Shown here piece after piece: positions 12,896-25,600 of a stretch of 64,000 nt of DNA. Made by a program: the position numbers and the translations under genes. Position 1 is the first letter of the stretch. Each line of letters opens with the position of its first letter. Under the pieces are notes generated by a model. It was not told the DNA's origin. It did no database searches and was given only the letters and a program-made list of their open reading frames with translations. Origin of the DNA: Phoebastria nigripes (taxonomy: Eukaryota; Chordata; Aves; Procellariiformes; Diomedeidae); NCBI GenBank assembly GCA_035582835.1, contig JAYKAV010002662.1, forward strand, positions 1,968,475-2,032,474. The letters are read 5' to 3'.

Positions 12896-15202
12896 TAGCC
12901 TGAACAGATGGTACCTTGAGATTCACATTCTCTTTGTTTTACATTTATGTGATAACCGAAGTAAGAGTTTGCTTGAAAGCAGCTTAATGTTCAGTGTCCT
13001 GGACAGAGTTATTACAATCCTTTCTAAAAGAAAAAGGATGNCTCTTCCTGCTAGGATTGGGGATGTTTAGGGTTTACATATCCAGAGTTGTATTGGTTTG
13101 ACTGTACCACTTATGCCAGCAGAGGAATTTATATTGGTTGGCATGTAAGACATTTTAGTGATGGTATAACTACATCTGCATTTGACCACAGAACAGCTAT
13201 TTTGGCAGCTCAGCCATAGCCCCAGCTGAACCTTCTTCCACCATCACTTCAACAAGCTTCAACAAAACAGGGAGGCCAAATGGTGGATGTAGCCATATAG
13301 CCTTAATAGCACTAGTTAATTTGCCTGTGGCTTGTGTGGGGTAGAAAGCCTTTATTAAACAGCTGAAGAGAACATTTTAGGCGCTGTGAACAAGAAGACA
13401 ATAAGAAAATTAGTCTGAAATAACACGTAGCACTGTAGTTCAGAGAAATAAATCCTTGATACACAATATAAACTAATATACATAATTTTCTTTTGGGTAC
13501 ATATGGCTTCAGGGCCTAATCCAAAACCCATTTAAATCCTTGGAAAGAAAATAGAAAATGCAATTCACCCTTGACAAAGTGCTAGTAGAGGCTTATACAT
13601 CATTTAAGTCCTTTCAAAGATCCTCTTTGATGGTTTAAGTAATAGGTAAATGCAATTTAGTCCATATACAGGCACTTTGAACAGGGTAACTTTCTGCCAT
13701 AACCTAAGGGAGCAAGCTGAGCTCCAACTCATACCTATTTTATACAAATTTTCATGTGTTTTGACTCCAGCTGAGCTCTTCCTAATAACAGTCAACTTTG
13801 GTAGGCCCAGCTATAATTAAAGATATTTAAGAATTTTCTTTTGAAGGCTTTGATTTCAGTTAAGCCTGTATGTACACAAAAAAGGAACATTAAGTCATGA
13901 AAGTCAGAACGTGTCAAAATGAAGGTTGCTCATGAAAACCTAAATTGTTCCCATTTATCTATATGCTTCATAACGTAGTCTTTTCTTCAGCTGACGACGT
14001 CTCATTTTTCCTGTGCCCTGCTCGGTACAAAGGGTGGACAGTGCATGAATCAAGAGCAGCTCTTTGCTTTCTCATCATTTGTTCTGTAGCCTTAGGCCAG
14101 CTCGAGCAGACTTCCTGACTCAGGCATTCAAAGCCTGCTTCAAAGACAAAATGACTAACATCCTCAGAGATTTTTCAGTGCCTCTTGTCACTGCTCAGAC
14201 TCTGTGTGCTTCAAAAATACTCATTTGTATTTGCAGTACTCCTGGAGAATTATCCCAATTTTATGGAAAGGAAACTTAAGAGTAGAGCAATTGGGGTCCG
14301 TCGTTTTCCTTAGTGAAGCTCAGTAATTCTGCAAATCAGCCCCCAACATCTCCAATTAGACATCTGGAAGAAGAGGCTCAGGAAAGTGAATTGAGCGGTC
14401 TGCTATACCATGCAGTTTTCAGATGTCCTTCTCAGGTGTCTCACCCCAGTCAGAGCTACTCAGTTTTAATCTTGCTCTCCAAGCCTTTATCAAGTTCTTG
14501 GTTTCGACTTTCTCACTATACCACTAAGTTCTTGCCTTGAGGCAAGAGTCCTAGAGATAGGACTTGAGACAGGACAGTCTAGAGATAGGACTGTGTAATC
14601 CCCATATCAGGGCTAAGCTTTTTTCCCATCCTTCAGCCACCACCCGTCCTTGCCAGACATGCCCGGTCCCAAACTCCTTCCCTGCCCTGGGAGTTATCNC
14701 AGTGGGTTATGGCTTGCAATGCCTGAGGGGCAGGACATGGTCCAGGCATGGGAACCCAACCAGAAAGGGTAGATAGACAGGACATGGGGACGTTATCTAT
14801 GCCCTGAGAAACAATTTGGTCCGAATCCTTTTTGAACAACTGAGAAAGGTACGCGGGGCAGAAGCATTTCAACCCAAGCAATAGGTAAGAAAATGCTAAG
14901 AAACTGAAAATTAGCTTATTTTGCAGTAAGAGTACAGCACGCTTAGTAGCACAACCTAGAATATTTTCTAGACCAATAAAATAATAACAACAATCAGAAA
15001 GGAAAACCGAAACTCCTTAGACCAGCTTTTACACTGTGCAGTATAAAGACAGCACAAATATAATTGACAGGCCTGCTTGGGGACTATCAGTCAATTTACA
15101 CAATTGGTCTAACACATTCCTAAACCTGAACTTAACACCGAAAGACTTGCTGAATCTTTATGAAGAGAAAACACTTCAGAACAGCAATTAAAACAATAGA
15201 CT

Positions 15203-15203
<1 letters not shown>

Positions 15204-15238
<35 letters not shown>
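15204..15238. repeat. Poly(A) run of 35
   Basis: Uninterrupted A35. It could be an old retroposon tail or slippage expansion; no retroposon body is recognisable next to it. Confidence 0.95.
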
Positions 15239-15242
<4 letters not shown>

Positions 15243-15545
15243 AGCTTAGACCGGTGTCTGAGCCCTCCTCCTCTCTGCTCTAAGCAGCTTGCTCATGAAA
15301 GATATTTCCCACAGGAATTAAGTTTTGTTGTGCTCTCAGCTTGATAGAGCTACTGCTGCTCCTTGAAATACATGATTGATTCTTTACACGACTGTTAAGT
15401 GCCTTCACTTTCCTTGGACTGATGCCTGTGGGAGGAAGGGAGCATTTTGCTGCGGAGAGCTGATTGCCTGTTTGATTCTAGTGGCTTACAGACAATAGCA
15501 CTGAGGATTCATCCATTTCTCCTGTTCTTGGGAACCTGGAGAGGC

Positions 15546-15571
15546 TTTTTTTCTTTTTTTTTTTTTTTTTT
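15546..15571. repeat. Poly(T) run of 26 with one C
   Basis: T7-C-T18 (CTTTTTTTCTTT... pattern). It sits in inverted orientation to the poly(A) run about 310 bases upstream. Confidence 0.93.
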
Positions 15572-15699
15572 GTAATTCACTGGCTTTATGTATTTCGGCT
15601 GGGGGCTCTGCAAATGGGCTTGTCTCCGGGCCACTGATGTGGCTACTGCTGAGACACCAGCACCTCCAAACCTGACCTTGTGCTTTGTGCTCAGAGCCC

Positions 15700-15980
15700 C
15701 CTCGCTCCTCCCACCCGCACCGGGGATGGGGACCCAGTGCGCTGGCGTGGGCTGCGGCTTCCTCCCTGCACCTATCGATTCTTCCTCCTGGCTGCTCATT
15801 TGCTTCCAAGGCTGTGGCTTTGTGTGCTCAGGCTTTCGCGTTCGGCTTCTGCTGGGTTTCTAGCAGCTGGTCTGTTATCAGTCAGCTCCCGCAGCGATCC
15901 CACCAGATAGCCCGCACAGCACTGAAGCACACGGCGAAGCAAAGTCCACCTTATCTCCAGTTAAGCCCACAGTTTTCTCT
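15700..15980. other. GC-rich, CpG-containing intronic patch
   Basis: By eye this stretch has many more CG dinucleotides (for example ACCCGCACCGGGG, TTTCGCGTTCGGC, CACGGCGAAGC) than flanking intron. It may be an intronic CpG island or regulatory element. No transcript evidence is available from sequence. Confidence 0.45.
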
Positions 15981-16641
15981 TTGCGTCTCTCATCATAGCT
16001 GCCTGCGCTGCTGCTTGGGATAANTGTTTACAAAAATGTGCCAGCTGAATTACCCGCTGTTCCTAGCATCCCTCTGGGATAGGGGAGGAAAAATCCCGGT
16101 AGCCAGCTTGGCCGCCCTCCTGTCCAGCCCTCCCGGTTCAAGGGGATGAAGTCCAGGGGGGGCTTAATCTCAGGTTCCCCAGCTTGAGATTTTTTTTCAC
16201 TGGCACCAGAAGTGTTACTCCAGAGATGTGTGCACAGCGTACGCCTGCAGGTGTGTGCACACAGGCTGTTCCTCCCATGAAATGTCAAAGGATCTTCTGT
16301 GGGAGCTCTACATAAATCACATTATTTTATGCAGCCATTCCTAATGCTCCATCATAGGATCTGGGTGGCAGACCTGCGTGCGTACTTTTGTACTAGGAAC
16401 CTGTCTTACTTGTTGTTTATTTTCTTGTGGTTAAATGTAGAGGTTAGAAACAGGTTAAGACCGGTTCCAGCCATGTGAGATAGTTTTATGATTAATGACC
16501 ACCTGAAATTGCTAATTTATCTCCTATACAACCTTAAAACTTAAAATGAAAAATAATTGCTGAGCAGAGTAATTATTAGTTCTCACTGAGATCCTTAACT
16601 CAAATAATAAATTTTACACCTTCTACCATCTTCTGTTTTAG

Positions 16642-16824
16642 GCACTAGCTGCTAAAGGAATTGATTCAATGTCACTTAGTTCATTGGAAATGTCACCTTT
16701 AGCATCCAAAAATGCCAAGGAAAGAAGAAATAGGCGAAAGAAAAAGAAATCTTTGGGGGCAGAAGAGTATGGGGAAGACCAAAGGAATCCCAAGTGTGAC
16801 TACGACGATGGTCAGAGGAGAATG
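16642..16824 (+). CDS. SCN5A: SCN5A exon (human exon 11 equivalent): I-II linker, basic segment
   Basis: A 183-nt exon in phase 0; acceptor CTGTTTTAG, donor ATG|GTAAGC. It encodes the start of the cytoplasmic I-II linker, a regulatory region for kinases and trafficking. ALAAKGIDSMSLSSLEMSPLA contains the Nav1.5-like SSLEMSPLA. A strongly basic run follows, with ERRNRRKKKKS at about 16720-16752, then an acidic stretch (GAEEYGEDQ) and a close DDGQRRM. Human Nav1.5 has a similar but less lysine-rich basic segment. SKNA.ERR and QRRM resemble human SCN10A. The exon is one codon longer than its human SCN5A counterpart as I recall it. Confidence 0.93.
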
Positions 16825-19232
16825 GTAAGCCATGGTCTGAAATTTCACTTATTTCACACTGCGTTTTGCTGGATAGGCCAGGCTCTGAATAGGCAATTAA
16901 AGCTGTAACTTTCAGCTGTAAAGAAGAACCAGATATTTAATATCATAACTGACCTGCAGACAGTCTGTGTTAGAACAGTGGAAGGAAACATATTACCCCT
17001 GTATTTTCAAAATGAATTAAAAATGCCCATTAAACATTCTTACGAATCTATTTTGTTTCAATTTTTTTTTTTACTTNTTTTTTTTTGCTTCAAGATTACC
17101 CACAGTCTGGTTTATTTTCTTACTTTAATTTCATTCATCTGATTATATCTATCCTACCCCTACTAGAGATAAAAAATTCTTAGAAGAAACCTGCAAAGCT
17201 TAAAAAGAAAAGAGAGGAGGAGAAAAGGAGGGAACTTGTCTCTGAGGGCTTTTTAAATGCTATACAAAGACGTTATTAACATTTTTATATTCCTTTGCTA
17301 GTTGCCTTCAAGTCAAAACTTTGTGGCACTTGTTTCTACTTTCTATTGCAGGGAAAAAAAATAGTGAGACTGTTGTTAAATAGGGTTTTATATAAATGTT
17401 ACTGACATGCATGAATATGAATTTGCACATGCTCTATGTATCAAATGATCATAAATATCTTCAGATAATTTATCTTTGCTTAACTGAGGGCAAAGTTTAA
17501 ATCAGTTTATTTTGGTTTTTTGAATAGCCATGTAATGGGCTAAGTCTTTCTATATTTTGTTGTCAGTGAATTTAGGGATATTTGGCAGCCATAAAAAACT
17601 CATAGAAAACATCTAAGTGATGTAAGTAAATGTGACCAATTAATGACTCCCCAGCTCACAAAATTTACACAGAGCTGGATTTCTGTAAATGACATGCATT
17701 TTTTAATCTAATAGTTTTTGTTGATATCTCATTGGTTGAGTGGGTCACGTTACGGATTACCCCTTTGTTAAAGCTAGAATTGCTCTTTAGCGTCATTCTG
17801 GATGGGTTTCAAGACACCACGTACCAGAATGACCGTGGACTGGAGCTGTGCGTTGCCAGTTTGTTTCTTAGATTAATATTTCTTGTTTTCACTTTTCGCC
17901 CCTGGATGTCATATGCATGAGAAACATGGGAGACACATTTCAAAGCTTATAGTAAATCTTCTCTGCAAGGCTGTGTCTGGCATGGTTGGAGGGAGTAAGG
18001 CTGAATCATCATTCAGATGCGATCTGAGCAGCTGGAAGTGTGTTGCCATCAGAAATCAGTCTCAATGACTGTGCCATGGAAACCCAGGCATGGATTTTGG
18101 ACCAGTTAAAATTTGGTAGCAATCCAAACGGGTTGTTTTTAGTTAGAAGGGGCCTGGTTTTTGTACTCTTCCTCGTACCAGTGTCACAAAATAGCATCAT
18201 TACGTAACTCAGTGGTGTGAGCTACAGCGCGAAATGAAATCAGGCTTCATTTGGTTTGTCTGGTTTGTGGATGCTGTGGAGATCTGACCTCTCTTCATAT
18301 ATACTTGGCTCATGAGAAAGTTCTGAAGAAGCTGAAAATTCTGTACAGGCCATAAAATCAAAAGTATGTTCTGCCTAAATGCTCTTATTCCAATAATTTC
18401 CTCTTCAGATACGAGGGAAGGGGATAGATTTGAATTCCTTATGCATTTTCTGAACATCCTTTTTACTCTACCGGGGCTTAGGTGTGTTTAGTGCTTGGCT
18501 ACATCTTGCTGATGCTCTGTCAGAGTTGCACTCTCAATAGCTGATATCAGAGTGGATCGTCAAGGCTGATATTTGGGTGTGAGAGAGAGTGCTGTGTACT
18601 GAGGTTACCTACCCCTTAAGGCAGCCATGTGCATTGGGGTAATCATTCTACAAACTAATAAACCATATCCCTCTTCTTGCTCTTGTTTTTGTTTTTTTTT
18701 CCTTTATCACCTTCTTCCGTCGTATTCTGCTTCTTCTTCTTCTTCTTCTTCCCTCTTCTTCTCATTTTCCCTGCAGTTCATTTCCTGCCCTATTTCTTTA
18801 TCTCTTCTTCTCCCACTGCAACGTTCCTTCCCTAGCTGTTATGAAGATGTGTGATAATGCGGTAAACTGGAGCTGGATCCCCTTCCCTGCTCCTGTCTTC
18901 CACTCCTTGTGCTGCCTTCCCAGGTCCTTTGGCACTTACCAGACGGGGGGGACTAGAAGCAAAGGAAGTATCACGCTATGAGGCGAATGCCACCTTGACC
19001 CTTCCTATTTCAGTACATCTTTAACTGTCAAGTATTAGACAAATACCTAATGGCTAGGAATGACTATTCAACCTCTTAACTTTGCGAAGGTTGAATACGT
19101 GTAATTCAGTCTTTCTCTGAAGCACTTGATTTAAAATGGAACTTACTGCTCTCCCCAGACCTTCCTCGCTCCTGAAAACATGTTGCAAAATGTTGTTTCT
19201 CTTTCCCCTTTTTCCTTTCTGGGGGTTTCTAG
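16825..19232 (+). other. Intron within the I-II linker
   Basis: A 2.4-kb GT-AG intron, A/T-rich, with T-rich runs around 17057-17085 and a TTC microsatellite at 18730-18752. No gene or transposon recognised. Confidence 0.85.
18730..18752. repeat. TTC/CTT triplet microsatellite
   Basis: About seven CTT units followed by a broken extension in a pyrimidine-rich region (18660-18830). Confidence 0.9.
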
Positions 19233-19634
19233 ACTCTCCTTGGCATTAGTTATGGTCCCAGTGCAAACTTGGTGAAGCGCAGAACCAGCCACGGAAGCAT
19301 ATTCAGTTTCCGACTCCGTGGCAGAGACACTGGCTCCGAAACAGATTTTGCCGATGATGAGATCAGCACTGCTGGGGAAAATGAAAGCCACCGGGGCTCT
19401 CTCTTAATTCCAAGATCTGGGAGGCGTCCGAGCGTGCAAAGTCAAGTGAGCCATAGTTCTCACCCTACTACTCCTAACTACACCCAGACGGGCAAAAGGA
19501 ACAGCTCAGTGGATTGCAATGGTGTGGTTTCCCTGATAGGAGGAGGCACCGGGGCACTCAACCCAGACCCTACTTCTCCCGCAGGGTTACTGCTCCCCCC
19601 AGTTATTATGGAAAAACCTGGGACAGGCGACCTG
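19233..19634 (+). CDS. SCN5A: SCN5A exon (human exon 12 equivalent): I-II linker phosphorylation region
   Basis: A 402-nt exon in phase 0; acceptor GGTTTCTAG, donor CTG|GTGAGT. It encodes 134 residues of cytoplasmic linker, about 10 more than human. KRRTSHGSIFSFR (19275-19313) holds two serines whose spacing from the selectivity Asp matches the human PKA sites S525/S528 once a one-codon upstream insertion is allowed for. GSETDFADDEISTAGENES and SVDCNGVVSLIG are SCN5A signatures. A second RRxS (RRPS, Ser codon 19431-19433) aligns by spacing with human S571, the CaMKII site. ESHRGSLL is also found in SCN10A. The linker is Ser/Thr/Pro-rich and probably disordered. The TTG at 19269 is not a start. 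Confidence 0.95.
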
Positions 19635-22600
19635 GTGAGTACTTTATAACTTTTGTATGTGATTCACGCTCTTGTTTCCTTCTAAATGTTGTTGGAGTTT
19701 GCTGTAATTGATTTACGCGATATGCAGTCTGCAGTGAGAAACCCAGACCCAGCATCTGAGGCAGGGTGGGAAGACCACGGGCTAAAACTCCCACGGCAAC
19801 GTGTGTCTTACGTGCTGCGTAAGAGAGGTTCGTGACTTCTGGTGAGACTTACTCTTCAGAGCTGGCTGGAGGCAAATACCTAAATCTTGGGTTTGAAACG
19901 AATTTTCTTTTCTTGTAGGGACATTTTTTAAGTTGGTTTCTTTTGACATTTGAATATCTGATATTGTCCAGTGATTAGAAAATGATATTTTTAAAATGAT
20001 TCGGTGTGAGTCTTACCATCTTGAGACTGCCTTTTCTCCCACTGGGTGCTATCTGTTTGCACCTAACCTCTGGTCTTCTGTATAGCTACNTGTGGAAGGC
20101 TGTTCTTACAGTCCAAAGGTAGTTCCCAGAAGGGTTTAGCATCCAGTTCAAATAACACCCAGGAAAGACGAGCAGATGATCAACAGACTTCAAGCCTTTT
20201 GCAGATTGCCAGGATCTTTGTTGNAAAGCATCACTGCTGCAAAATATTTAATAAGGCTGTAAATAAAGCTATTAAGACTGATACCATTAGGACCCAAGCA
20301 GGAATTCACTTGGAAAACCATGAGATGGTGTTTTGGAAATAGCTNCTACACAGGCAGGACAATTTGGACAGGTTGACAGTTTGATATGATGGGAATTTAT
20401 CTCTTTTAATGTAGATAATCTACATTGGAGCTCATTACTCTCAACAGTCTTTAAAGCAATGGAGGTTTAGTCACTACGGTCAGTGTGGGCAGGATTTATT
20501 TCATCTTAGAGACCTAAAATGGGTCAGAATAATCTCTCCCTAAAAGTGCCTCTTTCTGTTCACTTTAACTACAAGGGGAGCCCAAGGTGAATAACTCTGT
20601 ATTGCACATGTCTTAAGTCAGGTGAGATGAAACCCACTCAGAGTAACAAGGTGCCAAAACCGGGTTACATCGGTGGGGAAATAAGCAAATGTGATTCTAA
20701 CATGTATTAGGCAAGGTATTTCCTGAAGAGAAAGGCGAGTGAGATGGATCCCAGCTGTGGTGTCAGATTATCAGTAAATTGAGAAGTAGCTTTTTGTTTT
20801 TTTTTTTCTCTAGAGCCAGGCAGCTTCTTCCCTTTCAAGCTTTGGATTGAATTTTTTTCCTCACCTATCCGGGCATTCCCTGTAGTCCTGCAAATAGACT
20901 CTCGCACTGTATGTGAGAGGAGGGGCCGTGCTGCGTGTGGGAAACTGGGTGGTGTGAGAATTATCTGTTTTGTTGACAGTTTTGAGGCTGTTGCTGCTTT
21001 TTCAGATGTTCACACCTTCATTCATTTAGGACTTCGGTACTCTCATTTTTATTCTCTGCAGACAAGGAAGACCAGTCCTGAGAGCAGTCGCTAGACAGCT
21101 GAGCAACAGAAACGCTATTTGTAGATAGTGGAGTTTTATTGGACTTAGCTTGGTGCAAAAAAAGCTGTGCATTAAAGGAACTGTGGAAGAAAGTTTGTGC
21201 ATCTGTTTAAAAAAAAAAATCTGAACCAAAGTAGAAAGGCCATCAGTAGATGAGCAGTGGATGTCCCCCTTTTCTCTGTAAGGAAAGCAGCTCTGCGGGT
21301 GCTGAGGCTCTCCCAGCTGTCAGAAAAAGCTTAACAAAGCATGAGAGCACTCAACCTTTCACAGGAAATATTGGTATTTTACAGGATTGGGCCCTGANGT
21401 GACAGGGAGGCTTTGAGCTCTGCGGGCATTTCTTTTCATTTGCCAGCTTCCTGCCTTTTAAAAAAATGGATGTTGAAAATTAAATGGCCTGGGTGGGTGA
21501 GCTCACTTGGCAGTTCCCTGGTCATCTAGGAAATAACACCCAGGCACTATAGTAACAGATGCTCATTCAGTGATGCAATGTGAAGGATGTTGTGTCTTCT
21601 GCAAAACAGGTTTGGTATCTAATCTATCCAGAAAATGTGAGCTGGAGTTAAAAGCTAATTGGCAAGAAGCCCATTGCTGTACAGATGTATTTGCTACAGG
21701 AACCATAAGCGCTGGGCACAAACGTGCAGCCTCAGCTGTGGTGCGCAGGCAAAAGGAAATAGCAAATCCAACACCTCAGCGTGCTCGGAGATAAATCAAC
21801 ACGCTTCTGGGCTTTGTGTTTGATTATTTTCGCCTTTTTCTTGTTAAAATTTGAAGTTGAGTTTGTTCTTTGTTAGCAGCTCTGGCTTCTTTTTATAGTC
21901 TTTTGATATGTTTGGGGGAGGCAAAAGAAACATGTTGCAGGGTGAAGTTGAAGTTACCTCATTAACCCCACTGACCCTGCTGTTGTTATTTATTTTGTAC
22001 GAGTGTAAGCCCATGGTGAAAAAGGACTCACTTTTGCTATCCGTTGTATCTTCCCTGAACAAGAAACGAAGGACCAGTCCATGAAAAGCCATCACTGTAA
22101 TATGCGTTAAGCCCTGACATGCAGCTTCCTGAGGTGTAGGTGTGGCTTCACTGATGTAAACGCAACATCTGAGGTGATGGAGCTGGCAAAACATGTTTTA
22201 CAGCATTAGGTTTTGAAGACGCATTTGTTTAGGTCCCTCTGTGATGCTCAGTAGTATCAGATGAGCTTAACACAGACCTGTCTGATTGCTACTGAGGGGG
22301 GAGACCACNGAATTCTGGTTTGGGGAAAGCTTGGAAAAGCCCTTCTGATTTAAAAGGCAGAGTAAACATCAAACAAGATCTGTCCGTCTCTGGTTTTGAG
22401 TTTCCAACCTGCAGCCCTTAAGCAGACCATAGTTTCAGCAGATGATTTCAAACTGGGCCCTCCTAAGGTCTCTCAAGGAAAGCACAAAGAGTCACTAGCC
22501 ACTTTTGAAAATTTTAGCCTGATCAGTTTTAGCAACATACAGCCTGAAGATTTTACCCCAGGCAAACTAGTTGGGACCACAATGAACAACTTTCGTGCNT

Positions 22601-25600
22601 TTGTGTTATTGCAACTGCTACCCCCTGTCCCAGCCAAGGTCTGTTTGCCCATGGGAATGGCTGCAGGTGGCTGAAGGTATCCATGCTGCTTGTTCCCTTT
22701 CCCATGAGAGAGGAGGCTGCAGCAGATTATCCCACTGTTNGGGCTGGTGACTCAGAAGAGTCGTCTCCTGATACTTGGCTGAAGAAGAGCATGTAAGCTA
22801 GAAAAGCCAGTTTCAAATACTCTTCAGATGGCCCTGGCTGCTTGGCATGAAGGGTTGTGAGTGTGCTTCTGTGAGAAACCAAGTGTGCTTCCACTTTCCA
22901 TCTCCTCCCCCTAATCCCTAAATACAGCTAGTGAAACAGGAGAGATTTCAAATAATCTCAATGGATGGTGCTTAGGCCCATCAGTCTTGTCAGCTGGGGT
23001 AGTCTGGTCAGCAGGCTTGCTGGCCATGGATGACATGGTCCATGCAGAATGGCATCCGTCCATGCAGTCACCAGGGGCTTCAGTGCACAGCCTGAGCAAG
23101 AGGAGGGACATCCTCTCCTCTGCAGGAATCTCAGGTATCTCTGCACACTTTGCTACACCCGTTGATGTTCCCGTGCCACATAAGAGCACCCGCAAAGAGT
23201 GGTGGCAGCATTGTTGGGGAGCTGCCCTTGGCAGCACAGGGGGTTACACTTCAGTGTTCAAGCTAGGAAGCCCACTGAGGTCGTATGAAGAGCAAAGTAG
23301 TGCAATATGAAAGTATGATCTGCAAACACCCTCCACAAAGATGGCGCTGGGTCAGGCAGCCTTCTCCTGGATGTGAAGAGCAACAGGCGTTCAAGTCTGA
23401 GGGGTGCAGGGAGCTTGTCCCAAGAAACCCATGGGAAGTCCTAGTCACTCTCCTGAAAATCTCCAGTGTATCCTGCAGAGGACTGAATCAGGGCTGGTCC
23501 TGTTCTCCTACCAGCTTTCTTCAAGTGGTGCAGCTGCTGATTTCATCAAACTTACCCCAGTATAAATAAGACATAAGCAGGACCTGGTGACTATGCTTAA
23601 AGTCCTAATTTTTTTTTGGCTTGTCCTGAGACTGAGAGGTTTGAAAAATGACACTTTTTTATGCTCCTGCTGATTTCTGGGCTGGGAGTTTGGGCTTTTG
23701 CCTTTTTTAGAGAAAGTCTATACATCATGTAAGTAACTTCAGGGCACNCTACAAACTAAAGTTTCTGTGCATTCTTGTAGTATTTATTTGTAGCTATGTA
23801 TTGCTCTGTTGTGTCTTGGTGTTTCTTAGTTATTTAAGAGGTTAGAATAACATCTCCCTTCAACAAAGTATTGATCTGTTTGAACAGAATTGGATTAAGT
23901 TAATGAGCTGTTCTCTGGAGCTCAATTCATCCATGGGATCTGATGAGGATAAGTAAGATGTCGCCTGTGGTTTTCAAGAATTTCTTGAGGGTTAAAAAAA
24001 TACACATGACAGCATCCCCTTTTGCCAACTGGAGCCCTTTCTGTAACTCTGCAGGGATATCACAGGGGTTTTTTGGTTTAGCCTGACGTTCCAATTATTT
24101 TGGAGATTAGAAGTGGCAGAGAAATGGACATGGGACTGAGGAGGTGGTTGTTTGCAAGTGGGCAGCTGGCTGTTAGCTGGTGGTCTCCATTGCTTTGTTC
24201 TCACTCGCTCACCGGAGCTTCCCATCAGCCCAGCAGCGGAGCAGGGCCACCCATGACATGGCTTTGGGATGAACAGTGAGGTGGAGGTTGGAGCTACCTG
24301 GGGTCTCCCTCTTGCACATACAACCTTTCCTGAATTTCCTCTTGGTTGCACTTTTTTTTTTCTTTTAGGAAACTAGAAATGCCGAGTATTACTAGCTTGA
24401 CAGGAGTGAAAACTACTGGGGAATGAGCCCTTAAGAAAGGCCAGGCTGCTTATCGAGGTGCTGAACTAAGGATTTAGAAGCTTATCTTTAGATAAACTTT
24501 TTTTGTCTTTTTTATACAAAAAAAAAAAGACCCTGGCTTTTATTCTTGCTAAGCATAAAACTGTTTTGCTGATCCCATTGGTTTGAGGTTTTATTACCGA
24601 CCCTAAAACCGCTTGGAGGTAAAATTTCTTTTTTCCCCTTCTTGCTTTGCCATGGGACTGGTGAAAAGGCAAAGTGTTAGCAGTTTCCATGTTCAGAAAA
24701 AGGTCAACAAAATAAGTCCTCAAAAAATCTCCACCAATAAGCCATTTGGACGAAAGCTAGCTAGCCCTCTGCCACTGTCGCACAGAGAGTTGTCACCGCG
24801 GCTCTAGTTTCTGCTCATTTCAAACTTTGCTTTAGCACATCCTAAGNGTAAATCATTCAGATCTGACACAAATATTGCAAGCTGCTCCAGTTCACAGTGC
24901 ATCTCTTTAAATAATCAAGTATCCACAAAATTAAATGTCTTCTTTTTAATGCTGTGTGCTATTATGGTCACCTTCAATCTCATTAAATATTTGTGCTAGT
25001 GCCTTACTGGGTCCATTGTTCATGGTGTGGCCTGTCCACCTCTTTTTATGCTTGAAAAGATTTTTACTGTACAAGGAAAATTAAACCTGTCCCAGTTCCC
25101 AAATGTGGTCTTTAAAATTCTGCCACGTATAAGCCCATCTTCACGTAACAGTTTTGACATAACTCAGAACTGTAGGCACTCAGAAGAAAATAATCNGCAA
25201 TGTTATGCATCCTCATTTACATGTAAATTACTGAATAGTATATTTGTCCCTACAGAATTTAGCTAATCCAAAAGAGAAACATTTCCAGTCAATCAGGGAG
25301 CAACACAAATAATCTTGTCCTGCTGGAGGTGCCTGTGTTTAACTCCATTGTGATTTCTCATCTGGATCCTAAGGAGACTCCTTGCGTAACTGTAGGGACT
25401 GTTGTTATTTTTGCTTAATTTCTATAGAAATGTAAGTACGATGAACAACTATGCCTCTGTATGTTCTCTTTGCAATGATAATAGCCTCTATGCTGCCTTG
25501 TTTGTCCAGTTCCTGGAACTGCTCTCTATCTGAGAGTGCAAAACCTGCCAGTTCCTTGCGTGACTATTAGCTAACTCTGTTCTAAAATAAATAATAAAAA

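Noticed and set aside
15486..16023. Cluster of overlapping open frames on both strands
   Set aside because: They arise from GC-rich sequence with few stop codons; proteins are low-complexity and match nothing known.
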